Shown here in pieces: positions 27,702 to 35,975 of a stretch of 37,006 nucleotides of DNA (the first letter of the stretch is position 1; each line of letters begins with the position of its first letter). The position numbers and the translations under genes were made by a program. Source of the DNA: Lachnospiraceae bacterium (GTDB lineage Bacteria > Bacillota > Clostridia > Lachnospirales > Lachnospiraceae); contig JAJQFO010000213.1 in NCBI GenBank assembly GCA_021201095.1, forward strand, positions 1 to 37,006, given 5' to 3'. The notes beneath the pieces are model-generated. The model did no database searches. It had not been told where the DNA came from and saw only the letters and a list, made by a program, of their open reading frames with translations.

Positions 27702-28547
27702 CTATAATCTTCGCAAAATCGCCCAGATCCCCATCATGACCTCACCTGGAATAAATTTTGCCGCAATCCGGTGAACCGTGCATACCAGTCCGGGTGTGGA
27801 TACAGGAAGCCCCAATTCAGAATCGATCAGAGCATGGCGCACGACATTCTTCCTGCGGGACGCAAGCGGGAAATGCCGGATATACGTACTGTCATCCGTA
27901 TTTTGAGCTGTTCCGATAAATTCCGTATCCTTCACCCAGTACGGGCAGACCGCCGTCACATGGATACCTTCTCCCAGCAATTCCACACGGAGGGCGCGGC
28001 TGTAACGGTACAGGAACGCTTTGGACGCGGAATAAATGTTCAGATAAGGGAATGCCTGAAATCCCGCAGTCGAACAGAGCTCCAGCACATTTGCTCCCCT
28101 GCTCATAAAGGGCAGCACCAGCTGTGTCATATCCACCGCCGCGCGGCAGTTCAGATCAATCATATCATCGCAGTCTTCTATGGAGATATCTTTCCATGAG
28201 CCGATTTTTCCAAAGCCGGCCGCATTGATGAGGTACCGCACATCCGGCTGTTCTTCTTCCAGCAGGGCGCGGATTGTCTGAAACGATTCCTTCTGCGTCA
28301 GGTCAAGCGGAATCACCCGCAGTGCCGTGCGGATCTGGCTGCGCAGTTCAGTCAGCCGCTCCTCCCTGCGGGCAATGACCCACATTTCATCCAGAATATC
28401 ATTCGGATTTTCATTTAAATCTTCATTCCGGTTTTCTGTTCCTGCGCTTTTCTCACGAAGCGTTTCCATTTTTTTATCCAGCTGCCTGACAAATTCTCTC
28501 CCCAGGCCGCTCGATGCCCCGGTAATAATCGCGATTTTCTTTTTCAC
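27702..28547 (-). CDS. Short-chain dehydrogenase/reductase (SDR family)
   Basis: A 281-residue NAD(P)-dependent oxidoreductase with the classical TGASSGLG cofactor motif (9-16), NAAG (107-110), Ser159 and YSASK (Tyr172, Lys176) of the catalytic tetrad. Residues about 28-53 are a hydrophilic insertion (EKSAGTENRNEDLNENPN) after the first helix that most family members lack. The C-terminal KFIPGEVMMGIWAILRRL is hydrophobic and may touch the membrane, as in lipid-modifying SDRs. The start is GTG at 28547 with only a weak ribosome site. It follows the activase gene by 40 bp. Substrate unknown. Confidence 0.88.
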   Translation of the reverse strand: MKKKIAIITGASSGLGREFVRQLDKKMETLREKSAGTENRNEDLNENPNDILDEMWVIARREERLTELRSQIRTALRVIPLDLTQKESFQTIRALLEEEQPDVRYLINAAGFGKIGSWKDISIEDCDDMIDLNCRAAVDMTQLVLPFMSRGANVLELCSTAGFQAFPYLNIYSASKAFLYRYSRALRVELLGEGIHVTAVCPYWVKDTEFIGTAQNTDDSTYIRHFPLASRRKNVVRHALIDSELGLPVSTPGLVCTVHRIAAKFIPGEVMMGIWAILRRL

Positions 28548-28563
28548 CGTTTAAGAAGCCTTC

Positions 28564-28592
28564 TGTAACTGTGAAGGTACTGAACAGTTACA
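28564..28592. repeat. Inverted repeat over the activase stop codon
   Basis: TGTAACTGT (28564-28572) and ACAGTTACA (28584-28592) flank an 11-nt centre; the second arm covers the activase stop codon. The arms are identical to those at 19993-20029, and on the reverse strand the centre shares TTC...CCTT-type sequence with that copy, so both are probably one repeat family. Confidence 0.65.
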
Positions 28593-31500
28593 CCTTTCTG
28601 TCCGTTTCTTCCGGACCATGGTTCATAATCAGCATCTGCAGACGGTTCTCCACATTCGCATAGCTGGTGTCGGGATCCAGGTCGAGCGGCAGAATCGAGA
28701 TATCCGGATACTCCTCCTTCAGCCGCTTGATGACTCCGCGTCCGCAGACATGATTTGGCAGACAGCCGAAGGGCTGCAGGATGATAAAGGACTTTACACC
28801 GGCTTTTGCGTTGTGCGCGATCTCCGCCGCCATCAGCCAGCCCTCCCCGCAGCTTAAGGTTTCGGGGATGATGCTGCTGACTTCCTGATACAGTTCCTTC
28901 GGTTTTTTTTCGCATTCATAAAGCTCATGGCGGACGGCGACCTTCTCCAGCTGCTTCTGGACATAGTCAAACAGTCCCTCCACCAGCTGTGGATAGGGCG
29001 GGATGCTGGCATGATAATCTTTGATCTCACACTCAGTAGCACGGAAATCCTTCCGCAGCTGATCGGTAATTCTGGGGAATGCCGTCTCCATGCCGTTGGC
29101 TTCCAGATACCGTTCAATATGGAAATTGGAACCGGGGTGATAGGTCACCAGCAATTCTCCGGTGACAAACACCTTTGGCTTCAAATGACTCCGGTCATAG
29201 GGAATCTGCCCCATCCGGTCAATACAGATCTCAAAGACCTTTCTGGCTTTTTTCACGCCTTTGCGGATCCCTTCGGCCAGCTGGTTCACGCAGTCATTGT
29301 AAACCTCGTCCGTCTCCCCGGGATGCAGCTCGTAAGGACGGATTTTCCGGCAAATATCCGTAAGAATATCCAGCATCATAAAAGTCCATACCGCTTCCCA
29401 GATGGCAGAAATTCCAAGAATCATCACCCCCGGGTGCATATCCTTCGTATCATTCGCATCGGTGGTCACGATGGGAACCTCAGTAAAACCGGCCCGGTCC
29501 AGGCCCTTCCGCAGCAGCCCCGCATAATGCGACATCCGGCAGTCGCACTGGAATTTTACCATGGCCACAGCCACCTCATCCTGCCGGTAATTTCCTTTCT
29601 GCAATTCACTGATCAGCTCCCCGATCACCATCTGGCACGGGAAACAGATATCATTATGGACATATTTCTTGCCAAGAGCAATCTGCTCCGGTCCGCCGAT
29701 GGGCAGCGTTTTCACAGTGTAGTTTTCCTTTTCCATAATGGCAGAAAGCAGCACGGATACCTCTTTAGAGATATTCGGCACCAGGATCGTGCGCCGTTTC
29801 CGATCGTCCTTGCGGAATTTCACGGGACTCGGCTCTGATAGTTTTCCCTGAAAAGCGCCGTTCATACGCACCGTGTTTTCTGTTCGGTCGGCATCGCTTT
29901 CTGCCGTCTGTAACGAAGCAGATCGCGTTTCCTTATATTTCATGCAATCCCGGACGCAATCATTCCTGCGCTTGATCGCAATGGTCTCCAGAAACGACTG
30001 AATGCGAATGCCAAGCGATCCGGTAGCATCGCTCTCATCCACCTTGAGAATCAGGGGCGACTTGTTGCCGCATTCCGCCAGAATCCGGGTGATCTCGTCA
30101 GACAGGATGGCGTCATGTCCGCAGCCAAAGCTGACGATCTGCACATATTCCAATGCCGGATCTTTCGCCGCAACCATCGCACCCTCCAGCATCCGTGTGT
30201 GGAAATCGTTGGTAATCTCGATTCTGGTATTTTTCAGATCCTGCTTGTTAAGATCGGGCAGACTGTCCACCGTCAGCACGGGAACGCCTCGCTCAGTGAA
30301 TTTTCGGGACAGGTCGTGGCAGATAAAGGGATCGGTGTGGTAAGGCCGGCCGGCCAATACCACCGCATACGTACCGGATTCATGCGTCCGGCGGATGATC
30401 TCACTGCCGCGCCGCGTCAGTGTTTCCCGGAAAGACAGCAGCGCCTGCTCCCCGTCCGCAAAGGCCGACGCCGCCTCTGCCTTCGTCGCGCCCAGCGTCT
30501 CCACAGCATAGCTGCAGATCTGCTTTTTCCGGTCTTTTTCTTCAAACCAGTGGAATACCGGTGTATCAAAGATAACGTTTCCCTCTTTCTCGGGATTCTG
30601 CGAATTGCGCACAACCATCGGGTATCCCTGCAGGACAGAACAGACATATGGGCTGAGCTTGTCCACTCCCTCCGGGGGCATGTGCATCACATAAGGGAAA
30701 AAGATGCGGTCTACGCCCATCTCAGCCAGATCCATGACATGCCCGTGCACCAGCTTTGCTGGAAAACAGACCGTATCCGACGCTACGTACTGCAGCCCCT
30801 GCTCGTAAAGCTTCCGCGAGCTTTTATGGGAAAACCTCGTCTGATACCCCAGTGCCCGGAAAAAGGAGCTCCAGAACGGCATACTGTCCCAGAATTCCAG
30901 CACCCTGGGCAGACCGACCACCTCTCCTTTGTCCGGAGCTGCCTGATGGTATGGGTAATCTGCAAAGAGAAGTTTTTCACGCTCTGCAAATAAATCCGCA
31001 GGCCTCTCTGTTTGTTTTTCTATCTGTTTTCCTGTTAATTTCTCTGACGATGTCCTGTGTTCTTTCGCGGATTTTATGTAGTCTGCCTTATTCTGTGCTC
31101 CACATCCTGAGGCCAAATCTTTTTCGCCGTTCTGTCCGGAGGCAAATCCTGCATCTTCTTTATCATTCCGCTCAGAAACAGCAGAAGCATTCCCCCTATT
31201 ATTCTGTCCTGATTCAACCACGGCCCCCTTCTCACACCGGTTGCCGGATACCCAGGTCTTGCCAGTAGAAAATGTAACGATTGTGCGGCTGCACCGGTTT
31301 CCGCATCCGGTGCACTGCACGCCGCTGCGCGTCTCATAGGAAAATTTCTCCAGGGCGTCAAAGCCAATAAAAGAGGATTCTTTTCCGTCCGGATAACCCG
31401 CTTCTGCTATCTGGCGTTTCACCTCCAGAGCCGCGCCGATGGCTCCCATCTCCCCCGGATAAGGTGCCAGCTTTACCTCAATGCCAAGGTATTCCTCCAG

Positions 31501-33222
31501 AGCGCGCAGCACCGCCTGATTGCGGAAGGTGCCGCCCTGCACAACCACATGATTCCCTAACTGGGCTGTATCAGAAATACGGATGACCTTCGTGAACACA
31601 TTTTCAATGACAGAACGGCAGAGTCCGGCCATAATATCGTCCGGGCCTTTTCCGTTTCGCTGCTCCGTAATGATCGTACTGTTCATGAACACCGTGCAGC
31701 GGCTGCCCAGCTTTGCCGGAGATTCAGAGCGAAAGGCTGCTTCCGCAATTTTATCCACCGGTATCTGCAGACCGGTGGCAAAATTCTCCAGAAAAGAGCC
31801 GCATCCGGACGAGCAGGCCTCATTCAGCATGATGTTCGTAATAATGCCATCCTCCAGCCAGATTGCCTTCATATCCTGACCGCCAATGTCCAGTAAAAAG
31901 GTGGTTTCCGGATAGTAATGGGTACAGCCCCTGGCATGCGCCACCGTCTCGACCGTGTGATAGTCCGCACCAAATGCCCGCGCCAGCAGGTTTTCTCCAT
32001 AGCCGGTCGTGCCAAGCCCCAGAATATGCAGTCGGATGCCCTGCGCATCATATTTATGCTTCATTTCAAGCAGGCCGTCCCACACCACCAGCAGGGCTTC
32101 TCCCCTGTTGGGCGCATAAAAGCGGTCAACTACCCGGCCTTCCTCATCCAGCAGGACAAACTTTGATGTAGTACTGCCGGAGTCAATCCCCAGCCAGACG
32201 CGCAGCTTGCCATCCACCGGTTTCGGTGTACACAACGCCTGCAGTTCCCTGGCATGTCTTTCCTGAAACCGGTTCTTTTCTTCTGATGAGCAAAAGAAAG
32301 GCTTCGCCTTTTCCTCTGTCTCCTGAGAAGATTTTTCCGGAGCAGCAAGTCTCTCCGCCAGTTCACGCAAAGTGACTGTATCCGCTTCTTCCTCTTTCTC
32401 CGGGAAGATCTGATCTATGGCAATAGCCGTACCATAAGCTACAATCGTTTCCGGATGCTCCGGACGCACAATATCCTCATCTTTTAAACTTAGTCTCTTT
32501 GCAAAGGTCTCGATCAATGTCGGATTGAAGGTCAGCGGTCCTCCCTCGAAAATAATGGGCGGCGCCAGCTCCAGCCCCTGCGCCAGACCGCCAATGGTCT
32601 GTTTTGCGATGGCATGGAACGTAGAAAGTGCAATATCCTCCTTCTTTGCCCCTGAAAGCAGCAGAGGCTGGATATCCGTCTTTGCGAACACGCCGCAGCG
32701 CCCGGAGATGTCATAAACCGTCTGCCCCTGCGACGCCAGAGCTTCAAACTGCTCCGTCCCCACATTCAGAAGCGCCGCCACCTCATCAATAAAAGCACCG
32801 GTGCCGCCGGCACAGCTTCCATTCATCCGCATGTCAGAGGTCTGCAGCTGCTGTTTCTCCTTATCAAAATAAAAAAACACAACCTTCGCGTCCTGGCCGC
32901 CGAGTTCAATCGCTGTTTTTACCTGTGGGTACAACGCCCGGACTGCAGCCGAATTAGCCACCACTTCCTGTATGTAATGGACGCCCAGCTTTTGGGCAAT
33001 CGTCCGGCCTCCGGAGCCGCAGACTGCCGCCCGGAACCGCTGATCCGGGTATCTCTCTCCCGCCTCCGCAAGCAGATTGCCAACCGTCTCTTTCTGTCTC
33101 GCGTTATGCCGCACATATCGTGCGTATAGCATCTCCTGCGTCCCGGGATCTGTAATAACCACTTTCACTGTTGTGGAACCAACATCGATTCCAATTCGGA
33201 GTTCTCTGTCTGTACTTTCCAC
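28588..33222 (-). CDS. 2-hydroxyacyl-CoA dehydratase activase-type protein, double ASKHA ATPase with HgdB-like C-terminus
   Basis: A 1544-residue protein. Domain 1 (8-275) has GIDVGSTTVK and the [4Fe-4S] cysteines Cys137 (NGSCAGGTGAF) and Cys176 (SGRCGVFAK) of BadF/BadG/HgdC activases. Domain 2 (342-605) repeats this with GIDSGSTTSK, NEACSSGCGSF and GSRCTVFMNS. Cys637, 640, 644 and 663 could hold another cluster. About 665-750 is a hydrophilic low-complexity linker. The rest resembles the DUF2229/HgdB region, with VSFGCGHDAILSDEI and IGGPEQIALGKKYVHNDICFPCQ. Such proteins couple ATP hydrolysis to low-potential electron transfer, but the substrate of these large fused forms is unknown. GTG start at 33222 with GAGGAAG 7-8 nt upstream. 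Confidence 0.88.
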   Translation of the reverse strand: MESTDRELRIGIDVGSTTVKVVITDPGTQEMLYARYVRHNARQKETVGNLLAEAGERYPDQRFRAAVCGSGGRTIAQKLGVHYIQEVVANSAAVRALYPQVKTAIELGGQDAKVVFFYFDKEKQQLQTSDMRMNGSCAGGTGAFIDEVAALLNVGTEQFEALASQGQTVYDISGRCGVFAKTDIQPLLLSGAKKEDIALSTFHAIAKQTIGGLAQGLELAPPIIFEGGPLTFNPTLIETFAKRLSLKDEDIVRPEHPETIVAYGTAIAIDQIFPEKEEEADTVTLRELAERLAAPEKSSQETEEKAKPFFCSSEEKNRFQERHARELQALCTPKPVDGKLRVWLGIDSGSTTSKFVLLDEEGRVVDRFYAPNRGEALLVVWDGLLEMKHKYDAQGIRLHILGLGTTGYGENLLARAFGADYHTVETVAHARGCTHYYPETTFLLDIGGQDMKAIWLEDGIITNIMLNEACSSGCGSFLENFATGLQIPVDKIAEAAFRSESPAKLGSRCTVFMNSTIITEQRNGKGPDDIMAGLCRSVIENVFTKVIRISDTAQLGNHVVVQGGTFRNQAVLRALEEYLGIEVKLAPYPGEMGAIGAALEVKRQIAEAGYPDGKESSFIGFDALEKFSYETRSGVQCTGCGNRCSRTIVTFSTGKTWVSGNRCEKGAVVESGQNNRGNASAVSERNDKEDAGFASGQNGEKDLASGCGAQNKADYIKSAKEHRTSSEKLTGKQIEKQTERPADLFAEREKLLFADYPYHQAAPDKGEVVGLPRVLEFWDSMPFWSSFFRALGYQTRFSHKSSRKLYEQGLQYVASDTVCFPAKLVHGHVMDLAEMGVDRIFFPYVMHMPPEGVDKLSPYVCSVLQGYPMVVRNSQNPEKEGNVIFDTPVFHWFEEKDRKKQICSYAVETLGATKAEAASAFADGEQALLSFRETLTRRGSEIIRRTHESGTYAVVLAGRPYHTDPFICHDLSRKFTERGVPVLTVDSLPDLNKQDLKNTRIEITNDFHTRMLEGAMVAAKDPALEYVQIVSFGCGHDAILSDEITRILAECGNKSPLILKVDESDATGSLGIRIQSFLETIAIKRRNDCVRDCMKYKETRSASLQTAESDADRTENTVRMNGAFQGKLSEPSPVKFRKDDRKRRTILVPNISKEVSVLLSAIMEKENYTVKTLPIGGPEQIALGKKYVHNDICFPCQMVIGELISELQKGNYRQDEVAVAMVKFQCDCRMSHYAGLLRKGLDRAGFTEVPIVTTDANDTKDMHPGVMILGISAIWEAVWTFMMLDILTDICRKIRPYELHPGETDEVYNDCVNQLAEGIRKGVKKARKVFEICIDRMGQIPYDRSHLKPKVFVTGELLVTYHPGSNFHIERYLEANGMETAFPRITDQLRKDFRATECEIKDYHASIPPYPQLVEGLFDYVQKQLEKVAVRHELYECEKKPKELYQEVSSIIPETLSCGEGWLMAAEIAHNAKAGVKSFIILQPFGCLPNHVCGRGVIKRLKEEYPDISILPLDLDPDTSYANVENRLQMLIMNHGPEETDRKV

Positions 33223-33256
33223 TTAATGACTTCCTCTCTTCTTTTGGTATAGTCGT

Positions 33257-33285
33257 GTTATAACGCATGCTTTCTTTTGTGTCAA
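33257..33285 (-). promoter_or_regulatory. Promoter of the activase-dehydrogenase-acyltransferase unit
   Basis: On the reverse strand TTGACA (33280-33285), 17 nt and TATAAC (33257-33262), ending about 30 nt before the GTG start at 33222. Confidence 0.75.
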
Positions 33286-33304
33286 GATAGAACCGGTCAG
33301 TCTG

Positions 33305-33511
33305 TTAAAAGGCGAAGCGCAGACCCGGGTGCGGCTTTAGCCGCAAAAAGCCCCGGCACAGAAGCCATATTTTACCTGCGACCATCGTCTCTGAGCCAAA
33401 CATACCAAGCAGGGAGCAGAGGAAGAACCATACATTCAGGCCGCCGCCCAGCCCCAGGGCATATTTGCTGAGGTTAAGCAGGCAGCTCGCGTGATAGCAA
33501 ATGCCCGCCAT
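33305..33511 (-). other. Coding-like fragment with a hydrophobic segment, probable gene remnant
   Basis: A 68-codon frame on the reverse strand contains NLSKYALGLGGGLNVWFFLC followed by SLLGMFGSETMVAGKIWLL, with codon choice like a real membrane protein (GC-ending codons, consistent hydrophobic run). The family is not recognised. The 5' part overlaps a plus-strand terminator, and only weak AAGG precedes the ATG, so it is most likely a decayed piece of a larger gene. Its 3' part runs into CCGGGTGCGGCTT, a short motif also present near 4735. Confidence 0.3.
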
Positions 33512-33540
33512 TCAGCCTTGAATGCTGCAGGCGTTTTTTT
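33503..33540 (+). terminator. Orphan intrinsic terminator
   Basis: CATTCA (33509-33514) and TGAATG (33519-33524) pair around a GCCT loop, with an outer GCC-CGC/GC-GGC stem and seven T at 33534-33540. No plus-strand gene is found upstream of it in the window. Confidence 0.65.
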
Positions 33541-33588
33541 CGCTGTAAATTTCGCTGTAAATTTCTGAAAATGTGCGTGGAAAAGTCC

Positions 33589-33617
33589 TTGCACGATATC
33601 GTGTATGATAGTATAAT
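33589..33617 (+). promoter_or_regulatory. Promoter of the thiamine-precursor transporter operon
   Basis: TTGCAC (33589-33594), 17 nt and TATAAT (33612-33617), with transcription expected to start about 20 nt before the TPP riboswitch. Confidence 0.75.
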
Positions 33618-33641
33618 AACGCAAGTGAGAAATTATAAAAA

Positions 33642-33718
33642 ACGGGGAGGCTCTGGCCTGAGAGTAAACCGCAAGGTTTTGACCCTTAGAACCTGTTCAG
33701 GTAATGCTGGCGTAGGAA
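33642..33718 (+). promoter_or_regulatory. TPP (thiamine pyrophosphate) riboswitch, THI element
   Basis: The sequence carries the THI-box blocks in order: ACGGGGAGGCTCTGGCCTGAG, then a variable hairpin (AACCGCAAGGTT), then ACCCTTAGAACCTGTTCAGG, TAATGCTGGCGTAGG. It differs from consensus CTGAGA/GAACCTGA only slightly. It is followed by an intrinsic terminator, so TPP binding should switch off the operon. The bases AATGCTGGC (33703-33711) can pair with GCCGGTATT (33763-33771) to form an antiterminator when TPP is absent. Confidence 0.93.
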
Positions 33719-33760
33719 AATAGTGACTCTGACATACATGATGAGTGTGTTGCTTTTGCT

Positions 33761-33787
33761 GTGCCGGTATTTGCCGGCACTTTTTTT
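33761..33787 (+). terminator. Riboswitch-controlled intrinsic terminator
   Basis: GTGCCGG-TATTTG-CCGGCAC followed by seven T (33781-33787). It is the expression platform of the TPP riboswitch. Confidence 0.9.
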
Positions 33788-33809
33788 CGTTATAGAGAAA
33801 GGCAGAATT

Positions 33810-34574
33810 GTGAAAAAACTTACAAAGCTGGCTCCGGTGATACTGATTCTTGTATTGCTGGCCATATGGGAACTGGTAGTGTACGTGGCGGATATCCCAT
33901 TGTATGTCCTGCCTGCGCCGAGTGATATGATAAATGCTTTTATTTCAGAATTTGACACGCTGCTGGGACATGCGGCGACGACGGTTTCGGAAGCTGCTGT
34001 CGGAATGCTGATTTCGCTGGTGCTGGGAATATTTCTTGCTATCCTGATGGACGCGCTTCCGGCCTTTAAACGCTGCATCTATCCGATTCTTGTGGTTACG
34101 CAGACAGTTCCAGTGATTGTGCTTGCGCCGATTTTTATCATCTATATGGGTTTTGGCTATGCCCCGAAGATTCTGACGGTCGTTCTGATGTGTTTTTTCC
34201 CGATTGTAGTCAGCTTCAGTGACGGGCTCAGTGAGATGGATGAGGGATATCTGAATCTGGTCAAGACCTATGGCGGCTCGAAGCTGCAGCTTTACCGGAT
34301 TGTAAAAATTCCCTCTGCGACGCTGTCTCTGCTCTCTGGTCTGAAGGTTTCTGCGACCTACAGCATCAGCGGGGCTGTGGTCGGCGAATGGATAGCGTCA
34401 CAAAGTGGACTGGGTTACTATCTGATTCGGGCCAAAAATGCGTATATGCTGGATAATGTATTCGCCTGTGTGCTGATGATTATCCTGCTCAGTCTTTTAA
34501 TGAATGGAGCGGTAAAGCTATTCGGCATTCTTGTGATGCCCGGAAGACGAAAATTCTTTTCGGGAAAGCAGTAG
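33810..34574 (+). CDS. Thiamine-precursor ABC transporter permease (ThiX-type)
   Basis: A 254-residue membrane protein of the SsuC/TauC/ThiX family: IWELVVYVADIPLYVLPAPSD near the start, the coupling loop region TYGGSKLQLYRIVKIPSATLSLLSGLK, and GAVVGEWIASQSGLGYYL. It has about six membrane segments. Start at GTG 33810 (VKKLTKLAPVIL), with AAAGG 7 nt upstream. The frame is open back to 33723, but that part lies over the riboswitch terminator, so translation must begin after it. It imports, with ThiY and ThiZ, probably a hydroxymethylpyrimidine-type thiamine precursor. Confidence 0.88.
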   Translation: MKKLTKLAPVILILVLLAIWELVVYVADIPLYVLPAPSDMINAFISEFDTLLGHAATTVSEAAVGMLISLVLGIFLAILMDALPAFKRCIYPILVVTQTVPVIVLAPIFIIYMGFGYAPKILTVVLMCFFPIVVSFSDGLSEMDEGYLNLVKTYGGSKLQLYRIVKIPSATLSLLSGLKVSATYSISGAVVGEWIASQSGLGYYLIRAKNAYMLDNVFACVLMIILLSLLMNGAVKLFGILVMPGRRKFFSGKQ

Positions 34575-34628
34575 GAATAAGAATGTGCTTTTTAATATAG
34601 ATTTTCTGCTGCTAATAAGGAAGGTAAC

Positions 34629-34691
34629 CGGCGAAAGCCGTTTGCTGTAAAAATGGGAACGGTTCAGGTCAGAGGGCGATGCTGAACCGTT
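34629..34691 (+). promoter_or_regulatory. Structured intercistronic element before the binding-protein gene
   Basis: A CGGC-GAAA-GCCG tetraloop hairpin (34629-34640) is followed by a 10-bp perfect stem AACGGTTCAG/CTGAACCGTT (34658-34667, 34682-34691). No T-run follows, so it is not a terminator. It may set mRNA processing or raise binding-protein expression. It does not match a riboswitch class I recognise. Confidence 0.5.
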
Positions 34692-34727
34692 GCCGGAAAA
34701 TTATAATTATACAGGAGGAACTTCAGG

Positions 34728-35726
34728 ATGAAAAAGAACTGGAAAATGGGAACAGGCGTTTTGCTTGCTGCTGTGATGACGATGGGAAGCATGACCTTGC
34801 CTGCTCTGGCGGAGGAGTCAGAGGAGCTTCAGAAGGTAACAGTGATTCTGGACTATGTACCAAACACAAACCATACCGGTATGTATGTAGCCCTTGAAAA
34901 AGGTTATTATGAAGAAGAAGGACTGGATGTAGAGATTATTGAGCCAACGGACGGTGCGACCGCAACACTTGTTGCACAGCAGAAGGGAACCTTTGGCATC
35001 AGCTATCAGGAGGATGTGACGATTGCCCTGACTTCTGAGGATCCGCTGCCGATCAAGGCAATCGCGACAATCATTCAGCACAATACGTCCGGGTTTGTGA
35101 GCCTGGCGGACAGCGGAATTGAATCTCCGGCTGATTTCGAGGGAGCGACCTATGCCGGCTGGGGCGGTCCGGGAGAATCCGCTGTGCTGGAAGCATGCAT
35201 GACACAGGCGGGCGCGGATTTCTCAAAGCTTGGCATCGTAATTTCTGACGGCAGCGGCTTTGAGGCGCTTGGCAGCAGCTGCGATCTGATGTGGTTTTTC
35301 GAGGGATGGGACTGCATTATGGCATCTATGAACGGCTGTGAGCTGAATTATATGGAGCTGCGCACACTGGATGAACGCCTGGATTATTATACGCCGGTCA
35401 TCATTGCCAGCGATGAAGTGCTGGAGTCTGATCCGGAGATGGTGAAAGCGTTTCTTCGCGCAACGGCGAAAGGGTACGAAGATACGATAGAAGACCCGGA
35501 TGCAGCGGCAGAGATTCTTTCTGCTTACGCGCCGGATTATGATATCGAAATGCTGAAGCTTTCGCAGGAATACCTGGCGGATAAGTATATGGAAGACACG
35601 GATACCTGGGGACTGATGAAGGATGAAGTATGGGACAATTATACCTCCTTCCTCCAGGAGTATGGCGTAATTGAAGAAACAATTGCGGCATCCGATTGCT
35701 ATACCAACGAATTCCTGGAGCAGTAA
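34728..35726 (+). CDS. Thiamine-precursor ABC transporter binding protein (ThiY/NMT1-like)
   Basis: A 332-residue secreted protein with a signal peptide MKKNWKMGTGVLLAAVMTMG and cleavage after LPALA. The mature NMT1/THI5-like domain shows VTVILDYVPNTNHTGMYVAL, KGYYEEEGLDVEIIEP, and GTFGISYQEDV, then ATIIQHNTSGFVSL. This is the family that binds formylaminopyrimidine or hydroxymethylpyrimidine compounds, and the TPP riboswitch upstream agrees. GGAGG lies 9 nt before the ATG. Confidence 0.9.
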   Translation: MKKNWKMGTGVLLAAVMTMGSMTLPALAEESEELQKVTVILDYVPNTNHTGMYVALEKGYYEEEGLDVEIIEPTDGATATLVAQQKGTFGISYQEDVTIALTSEDPLPIKAIATIIQHNTSGFVSLADSGIESPADFEGATYAGWGGPGESAVLEACMTQAGADFSKLGIVISDGSGFEALGSSCDLMWFFEGWDCIMASMNGCELNYMELRTLDERLDYYTPVIIASDEVLESDPEMVKAFLRATAKGYEDTIEDPDAAAEILSAYAPDYDIEMLKLSQEYLADKYMEDTDTWGLMKDEVWDNYTSFLQEYGVIEETIAASDCYTNEFLEQ

Positions 35727-35789
35727 GGTCCGGGAGCGGAAATTTTTCATGTACCCGGGCGCAGGCGAAGAATACAGTTTCGCTGCCCG

Positions 35790-35961
35790 CGCCCGGCATG
35801 GCGGAGAATAGCCGCTTTGCCGCACGCGCCTGGCATGGCGGTGGACGGCTGCTTTGCTGCACGCGTCTGGCACGGCGGAGAATAGCTGCTTTGCCGCACA
35901 CGCCTGGCACGGCGGAGAGTAAGCTGCTTTGCCGCACGCGCCCGGCACGGCGGAGGACAGG
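35790..35961 (+). repeat. 37-bp minisatellite between thiY-type and thiZ-type genes
   Basis: About four and a half head-to-tail units: 35790-35826, 35827-35863, 35864-35900, 35901-35938 (one extra base) and a partial unit from 35939. Each has the pattern CGCC(T/C)GGCA(T/C)GGCGGAGAATAG with small changes, then CTGCTTTGCCGCAC. A more diverged unit precedes 35790. No spacers of constant length separate the units, so this is not a CRISPR array. Confidence 0.85.
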
Positions 35962-35975
35962 GGGATTGGGATTCT

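Noticed and set aside
28564-28592. Intrinsic terminator after the activase gene
   Set aside because: The inverted repeat lacks a T-run on either strand and overlaps the stop codon, so it is listed as a repeat only.
33723-33809. N-terminal extension of the ThiX-type permease
   Set aside because: The segment overlaps the riboswitch terminator and has no ribosome binding site; a GTG with AAAGG exists after the terminator.
35223-35948. Long reverse-strand frames across the binding-protein end and the 37-bp repeats
   Set aside because: They arise from the repetitive GC-rich units and the antisense of a clear gene; composition is Ala/Arg/Cys-rich with no domain.
35790-35961. CRISPR array
   Set aside because: Repeats follow one another without unique spacers and no cas genes are present; it is a tandem minisatellite.
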